From Uloborus plumipes (lineage: Eukaryota; Arthropoda; Arachnida; Araneae; Uloboridae), in assembly GCA_038373865.1 (NCBI GenBank), contig JAXGGA010000481.1, positions 1 through 64,000 on the forward strand: DNA of 64,000 bases, read 5' to 3'. How positions within the stretch are numbered: position 1 is the stretch's first letter; every line of letters begins with the position of its first letter. Below, piece by piece: positions 58,001 to 64,000 of this stretch. A program made the position numbers and the translations under genes. Under the pieces are notes generated by a model. That model did no database searches. It had not been told where the DNA came from and saw nothing but the letters and a program-made list of their open reading frames with translations.

Positions 58001-61000
58001 CCATTGGCTACCAATTAAGAATTTGAGTTTTGAGGTATATTAAAATTGTTATTATTTTTTCTTAAAAATAGGCTCTGATATTTCGGGAGACACAAGAAAA
58101 GAGTGATATATTGGAATGAGCGAATAACGAGGCGTGATATAACAAGGGGCTGCTGTATTTAAAAAAAAAAATAAATAATTATAGAGTTATATTATTTTAT
58201 TGAGAAGTTTGATCTTATGAAAACTTATTTTGAAGTACTTTTTAATTTCTTTCAATGTATTTTTAGGCACAAGAAGATGTATCAAAACATTTAGCTCTTA
58301 TGAAGACAATGTTGTATGGCAGCAGTGATCAAGAGCCTAATTCAGATATTGCAGTCGCACAGTTAGCTCAAGAACTGTACAACTGTAATATGTTATTGCT
58401 TCTTGTCCAAAACTTGCCACGAATAGATTTTGAAGTAAATTTCTGCTTATGATTTTATTACTATTTGCAGTTTTTAAAAAATGTTCCTAAGACTTTTTCT
58501 GTGCTTTACAATGTATAAGTATGCATGAACATTTTGGAAACTTTCTTTTTTTTTTTTGAAAGAAAACAAATTTTATGTATGTCGTGCAAGTAAAAAAAAA
58601 CTTTCAAGTGTTTCTAATCAAGCAAACATTTTACTGATAATAATTATTTTTGTGAGTCATTAATCTGACAACCAGATATTGCTAGATATTTTTTTTTACC
58701 ATACAGGGCACAATACAGGCTGACTTTGCTACTGTTTTTCGGTTCCTTCACAAAATTCATGTCGTAAAATCGGTACTTTTACAAAAAATACTGTCATAAA
58801 GTCAGCATCTATCCAATTTTTTTTGAAAATCTGCTTTTTCATAAGTATAAAAATGATTGGCACTTTCACAAAAGTCTGCATTTTAAACTTGAATATTTAT
58901 TTACTCATTAAGCAGAATGTTAAGATGAATAAATGTTATATAAATATTAACAAATCTTATCATTGTATTTTAACTCATTTGTATGTGTTTATCACATAAA
59001 TGCGTGTACGAAATTTTAACACAATCTTTCAGCTTCTGTTTCTAAGCTGTCATTGTTCTAATAATTTTCTGAACTGCACATTGTACAAAGTATATTGAGC
59101 TCAGATATAAAGATATTTTTTGTACCACTTGTGCTTTTACCCTCCCCTCCCCATCTCCAGGTAAAAAAAATTGTGGTGTGGATATATGATTACATTGCAC
59201 TTTTCGAACTCTGCTTCAATTTTCTTTTGCCAAAAGTAGAATGTCTCTTTAAAAAAAAATAATGAAAAAACATCCTGCAAAATTTTTCATCCATTTTTTT
59301 TTCTCTCTCACAAAGATAGAATTTTGAGACGTAAGGCATTCTCCAAAGATAGGTTGTGAGATAAAAATGCTGGATTATCCCCTGTTATAGAAGCACTCTT
59401 TGCTCCATTTTGTAAGACTGAAATATAGAAATAACCAATGAGCCCAAATGTTTCCAATAATGGGGAAGGGATGTTAAAATGAAGATGAAGTTAATAACAA
59501 AGGTAACGTAACATAACTTTTTTTAAGTAAGTTATCAGAAATCAGGTGGTGACTTGTGAGGTGCATACAGTTGGCAAAAATTTCATTGGTGTGTCAATTT
59601 TCATGTTCCTAAGTCTTATTTTCCCTGTTATGTGCACCACTTACACACAAACAAACAAACAAACAAACAAGTCTTATTTTGTTGTATGTATATATGTATT
59701 GAGCATGTATGACTGTCTTATGTGCTTCTATCAATTTTGGTGCATTTTTTTTTTTAATGCACCAAGACTTTCAAAATTTAAATGCATCAGCCATTAGCCT
59801 TAGACAGTGCCAGCTTGACTCTCATCTTATCACATTTAAACAATAGCTATGTCTGACCACAGATAGGAAGGAAAGGCAAACATTTGATTTATAGAGAGAA
59901 ATTTAGGCATCTATTGCTTCGTAGGGATGCCTGTTTGCGATACGTGTTCGTTTTCAACTTAATTTTTAAGATGCAATTTTGAAGAAATGCAAAACAAAAT
60001 TGAAGAAATTTAAACGAAAATTGACTTTTTATTTTTAATTAAACATAAAGTAAATATGGCTAGATAGACGTATAGGTACGTAATAATAATAATAATGTGT
60101 ACATAGTTCTTATTTTTTATCTAATGAAGAATATGTATTTATGAATTATTACAATATCAGTTTTTGAGGTGACAATAACATTTTTAATTTTCTTGCAGTG
60201 TATTAATTCACACACATTCGTGCCTGTTTTAATTTATATTTTCATTCAGTTAGTTCTCTCTTGATGAACAAATGGTATAATCATCAATTATTCCTAGAAC
60301 TTCTCTTTCATGTTTGTCAGCACAAGGTTTACCATTTGAAATCAACATATTTCAATACAAGTAATTATTATTTCAGAGGGTCATAAGTTTACTCTCACAA
60401 AATCTTGATCCAATGGGTGGCTATAAAGGTTATGACCCCCATCCCCTTTAATGTATCAAATAAGCCTAAAACTGCATTTTGGGAGCTTTTTGTTCACCAA
60501 TTTGCTACCTTGAATGTTGTTTATGAACAATTTTAATTAATGCCCTCATGAGCATTCATAAATATCTTCAAATATAAATTTTAAAACTGATCATTTTTTC
60601 AGGTTATGAAATGCTACGCAAAGCAATTTTTTATTTCGAGGTGGCGAGAAAAATCATTTTGCGACATAGTGTCCCATAAAACCCACTAAAAGACACCTAT
60701 CACTCAATCATTATTTTTCTGCTGAAACAAAGCACTTTAAAAGCCAAAAAGTAGCCTTTTTTGATATTTTGAAGCAAGAATATCTTTGAAAGAAGAACCT
60801 GCTTCACTTTTTCATGAATATTTTATCAATGCCCATTGGCAGTGCTACTAAAATTGTTGAAAATTCCCAAAGAGAAAACTTCTACTTTATAAGTGTAATT
60901 GTATAAAAGTTTGTTTTATTTATTGTTGTTATGTAATGAGAAAATAGACAATGTATAAGCTCTTTACTGTGTAACCCTGTCCCTTAGTAGGAAGTAAGAT

Positions 61001-63107
61001 ACACATTCCTTTTTTGAGTTGTGACGAGCGGACAAGTTCCATGTGTGTAATGTGTGTTTTGAATTGCTAATGATTAAATGCTGTGTATATGTCATCAAAT
61101 TCTGATACTTTTGAGCAGTCCTTCTGCAATGATGCAGAACAGCAGTAAAATGTCCTTAGACACCACCATAAAATTTTCATATGTATTTTAAGTGCAAGGC
61201 CAACATTTAGTAAATTTTGTCGTTAGCTACTAGTGAATATAAACATTCACTTACCGAAGGCATCAGCAAAAGTTGAAAGACTGAATAATCCCGATGAACA
61301 CCGGCGAAAGTTGATATTCTCCTATTTTGGTCTTTCATGGTAACATACCTAAACATTTCTGACTACAAATTTAAATTACATATATATGTTTAGGACATAA
61401 TTTTAAGCTTTCTTCTTGTACGACCCTGAATAAAATTTTTTTTGTTTCTTTTTATAGTTTTCATATAATTTTTTTGCTTCCACTCATTTTCCACTCAATG
61501 AATAAATAAGGTTGGTCATGGTGACATAAAATAATGTATGCATTAAAATTCCATTGCTATTTTTGTTTCATATCTGCTAGACTTGTATTCTATGGCTCGA
61601 AATTAACAGTGGTGTGCTTGTCTGACATCACTAAAACATCCATTGGACCTGCAAAATATGTTTTACTGGTCTAAGAGACCAGTGAAGCTTTATTTGTTTT
61701 CTTTCCAATATTTTAAGCATTATACTTTTTTTTGAAACCAACTACCAAAACTTGGCTCCTTTGCTTATAATGTTTGTCTTTGCAAAAAAATAACGTTGTA
61801 CAATAGTACAACATGTTACTTTGACCAACCTAATTCCTCCCTAAGCAGTAGAAAAGACAAGCTTTTGTTCATTAAAATCCTTGACTAGTATCACTATTAT
61901 GCCAAAAAAGAGACCAACTGTTTAGTTCGCTTTCCCAGTCACTCAGACATATTCATAGAAAATTATAGATAGATTCTGTTACGAGTTATGTCAATCAATT
62001 TTGTTTTTTATATTTTTGTCTTTTTCTGTATCTTTTCATTATTTAAAACCAGGATGCAAGGAATAGAAAGTATATACACTAGTGAAATTTTGAAATTACT
62101 AGCTAGTCAGACTAGAAACTTATAAATAAAAAATCTACCCCTATACTCTGTGGCAGCATTATCAGTTCGTTACAAAAAAATCTTTCTGTTCTGTTAATTT
62201 CAGTTAATCCATTGCTTTTTTGCTTAATTTATTTTTATTTTGAAAGCCATTACTTTTTCGACAACAAAAGTTATTGTTAGCAACAAAAGTTAATGATTGT
62301 ATTTTTTCTTCAAAAATTATAAGTCTTGTATTTTGATCTTTCATTAATATTGTTTTAAAATAAAGGTGAAGAGCAAGTTTATCAATGCACTACATACTTG
62401 TCTTCATCTGTAAATGTTTGATGGACTTGTTTTTTTTTTTGTTTCTTCCAGATTGTTCAATCAATTATTTGGTATTAATATAATTAATAGAACTGTGTCA
62501 TTTGCATAAAACATTATTATGCAATTTTTAAGTTAATAAAGTGAAAAATGATATTGCCGGTTTTATCAAATTGTGCCCCTTGGTTGAGTAAAAGTAGTTT
62601 AAAATCAATGGTTAGCAATGCATATCTTACTTTCTCTTTCATAATATGCGCAAAAAGCATTTTTTTTTATGCTGATTAGGTTTATAGCTTATTATCAGTA
62701 CACCTGAGAATTGTGAGTAGTAAATAATATACTCTCTCTCTCTCTATATATATATATATATTGTATGTGTTACTGTGAAAGTTAAAATTTGATAAATGTT
62801 GGCATAAACCGGTATCAGCACTCACCACAAGCACAGGTGGAAGACCGAATATTTCAAGTGGATCACAGATCACACCAGTGAAAGTCGACATTCTCCTCGT
62901 CTGGTCTTTCTCAGTAACATATATGTATCTATATAATAATATGTTATGTAAATTTTATGTTTTTGTCATTAACGCTATATTTTTTTAGGGCAAGAAGGAT
63001 GTTGTTCAAATTTTTAGTAATATTTTGAGAAGGCAGATTGGAACAAGGTTACCTACTGTAGAATATATCTGTACAAAGCCAGAAATTTTATTTACTTTAA
63101 TGAAAGG
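51960..63107 (+). CDS. CAB39: Calcium-binding protein 39 / MO25 scaffold, 5' part of the gene
   Basis: Three coding exons are visible: 51960-52061, 58267-58434 and 62989-63107. They give the first 129 residues plus two bases of codon 130, and the rest lies beyond the right edge. The start [20 protein letters not shown], then [10 protein letters not shown] and [11 protein letters not shown], and finally [13 protein letters not shown] and [11 protein letters not shown] are diagnostic of MO25 (full length about 340 aa). MO25 is a cytosolic helical-repeat protein that stabilises the active LKB1-STRAD complex and activates STE20-type kinases. The start is the only ATG in the exon and sits five bases after an acceptor (TTTTCCAG|CAATTATG), so at least one 5'UTR exon must lie upstream; I could not find it. 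The visible part has no breaks. Confidence 0.96.
52760..53956 (-). mobile_element. hAT element (CAGGRTTGGC family), longer copy
   Basis: The ends CAGGATTGGCAAAG and GCCAACCCTG, with the flanks GCCAACAT (52752-52759) and GCCAGCAT (53957-53964), a 7/8 TSD. It is collinear with 5942-6735 but keeps about 400 more internal bases. Confidence 0.86.
53018..53203 (-). pseudogene. hAT transposase C-terminal remnant
   Basis: The minus-strand frame reads [20 protein letters not shown] and [10 protein letters not shown], closer to the hAT dimerisation consensus than the copy at 6202-6387. The upstream catalytic part is missing or scrambled. Confidence 0.68.
54662..56300. mobile_element. DNA element with 30-bp TIRs and repeated TCAGATCGGTAAC motif
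   Basis: Perfect 30-bp inverted ends begin GAGCTAATATTTAGAAAAGT, with AAGA on both sides (a possible 4-bp TSD). A 13-base motif TCAGATCGGTAAC (variants TCAGAGTGGTAAC, TCAGATCTGTAAC and others) occurs seven times in one direction: 54842, 55040, 55231, 55387, 55402, 56095 and 56113. CGTGTCCCAAG also repeats (54854, 55021). No reading frame of note was found. Confidence 0.75.
55640..55686. repeat. ATTT microsatellite
   Basis: Repeated TTTA/ATTT units inside the element at 54662-56300. Confidence 0.7.
56413..58039. mobile_element. 1.6-kb hAT-like element, same family as 49190-51333
   Basis: TAAAGCTCAAAATTTGCAGT at the left and AGTTTTGAGGTATA at the right correspond to the TATAGCTGAAAA tips of the other copy. 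The subterminal GTCGCCAGT and TAGCCATTGGCTACCA also correspond. The flanks TTAAAATT (56405-56412 and 58040-58047) are an exact 8-bp TSD. Confidence 0.82.
58267..58434 (+). CDS. CAB39: CAB39 coding exon 2
   Basis: Residues 35-90, TTTTTAG|GCACAA to TTTGAA|GTAAAT, phase 0. It encodes [16 protein letters not shown] and the conserved [10 protein letters not shown] helix, and ends at the IDFE that precedes GKKDV in all MO25 proteins. Confidence 0.94.
58435..62988 (+). other. CAB39 intron 2
   Basis: 4.5 kb, AT-rich. It has a CAAA microsatellite (59647-59671), a CT/AT run (62733-62761), and two diverged copies of a roughly 110-bp sequence at about 61250-61350 and 62805-62925 (shared ATTCTCCT, TGGTCTTTC and GTAACATA). 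No complete transposon was recognised. Confidence 0.7.
62989..63107 (+). CDS. CAB39: CAB39 coding exon 3
   Basis: Residues 91-129 plus two bases, TTTTTTTAG|GGCAAG to AAAGG|GTAATA. It encodes [20 protein letters not shown] and [18 protein letters not shown]. The next exon is outside the window. Confidence 0.94.
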
Positions 63108-64000
63108 GTAATATTCTATTTTCTTTAGTGCAATTATAAAAAGAAATAAATAAAATACATTCTTTCTAATAAATATAGCTCTCATTTATGTTGATTAAAT
63201 ATGTTTATTCTAAATATTTACAACATCGATTGCTTATTACACAGTTATTAGTATTCACTATAATATAGTTTTGTTGCAAAGCAAAATTTGTTTTTCGAAT
63301 ATGCAAGGCTCGCATTCCCCCTAAAATTCCTAAATTTCCTAAAATATTTCAGACCTCCTAAAATTGTACTAAAATTTCGTGGCATTCCTAAAAAAATTAG
63401 AAAATTTACAGGAGTTCTTTAGGCGAACTTAAAATACCTTTCTGAAGAGAAAATTACTAACTAAAGATTGTTTTGTGATACAAGATGGTTTTCGATTCGC
63501 AACATTGAATATAACAGGCCAAACGGGTTAACTTCACAAACTGTTTTCTGGCCACTGCTGTTTTACTAGATAAAAAAAATGATAAAGAAAAAACTTAAAA
63601 ACAAATTTATTGGAAAAAGCGGGAAAAAAATGTAAATTTGCAGATTTGTTGAAATAGCAAAAATATTAATGAGTTTAAAGAATGAATATTGTCTCTGGGT
63701 CTAGTGAAATAGCGTTTAAAAACATTTGTAGTAAGCTGTTGTAGTTAAAACATTATGCAAGTATTGTTGAACAGAATTAATATCTGTAGAAGCTGACCAA
63801 CTGGAAAAATTCAGATATGTCTATCTTTGAAAGTGAAAATTATGAACATGTTATGTAGCATTGAAGCATTATTTCTTTTTTGTTTTGTTTCATTTTATTT
63901 TTTGTGTCGGAGGTATTTGAAGGTTGTAATTTATGCTGTAATAAATAAAATGCATTTTCAGTTTGGTTTGTCGGGTACTACTGTTAGGGACTGATTTATA
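63108..64000 (+). other. CAB39 intron 3 (start)
   Basis: AT-rich. A stretch with repeated CCTAAAATT words lies at 63320-63400. Nothing else was seen up to the edge. Confidence 0.6.

Larger units (their letters stand above)
52654..58155. mobile_element. Pogo/Tigger-like termini enclosing 5.5 kb
   Basis: TA|CAGTAACCTCTTGTTATATC at the left and GATATAACAAGGGGCTGCTG|TA at the right are inverted with a few mismatches. The inner text continues to match (CGGGGGACAAAGAAAAGAG against CGGGAGACACAAGAAAAGAG, inverted). Inside are 52760-53956, 54662-56300 and 56413-58039. After removing these about 1 kb remains, so it is a non-autonomous element. Confidence 0.7.
52062..58266 (+). other. CAB39 intron 1
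   Basis: 6.2 kb, almost wholly made of the nested elements 52654-58155. 52062-52653 has nothing recognised. Confidence 0.85.

Overview
This is eukaryotic nuclear DNA. It is AT-rich, with long introns, GT-AG splice sites and dense nested transposons. Two conserved animal genes lie on the + strand, and their sequence together with the repeat content (Tc1-like elements, many hAT elements, Helitrons, tRNA-derived SINEs) suggests an arthropod. A spider or other arachnid is my best guess, but that is inference.

Gene 1 (1655-30679, eight coding exons) is the Integrator subunit 14 gene, INTS14 (VWA9). The exons join in frame to 506 codons, with a VWA/MIDAS N-terminus and the conserved C-terminal domain. 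Gene 2 (51960 to beyond the right edge, three coding exons seen) is CAB39/MO25, the scaffold that activates LKB1-STRAD and related kinases. They lie in tandem with about 21 kb between them. I see no third host gene. They act in separate processes (snRNA/mRNA 3'-end processing and attenuation versus kinase activation), so no functional partnership is implied.

Nearly everything else I can explain is mobile DNA.
- 1-1654: hAT remnants.
- INTS14 intron 1: a 5.9-kb hAT (2072-7949) that contains a second hAT (2491-3983) and a composite Helitron-like/palindromic block (about 4570-7477), which in turn holds a third hAT (5942-6735).
- Introns 2-6: a SINE-bearing repeat, a 593-bp hairpin element, a hAT and a small pogo-like MITE.
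- Intron 7 (10 kb): an inverted pair of Helitrons, two SINEs with clear target-site duplications (TSDs), a 3.5-kb CAGGGTTGCC-ended element and a second SINE-bearing repeat.
- Intergenic region: a hAT (31121-32239); a second copy of the palindromic block with an intact Tc1/mariner transposon (33861-35078, 347-aa transposase) inserted in it; a decayed hAT region (37753 to about 43651) holding a pogo-like MITE and an unclassified transposon (40289-43039); a 144-bp tandem array; and a SINE split by two hATs (48545-51462).
- CAB39 intron 1: a pogo/Tigger-like frame (52654-58155) holding two hATs and another element (54662-56300).

The most unusual items are the two elements at 40289-43039 and 54662-56300. 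Each has terminal inverted repeats and 6-7 same-direction copies of its own 13-15-base motif. The first also carries a broken gene for a transposase-like protein that I cannot place in a named superfamily. Several insertions are proved by exact TSDs or by an empty paralogous site inside the window.
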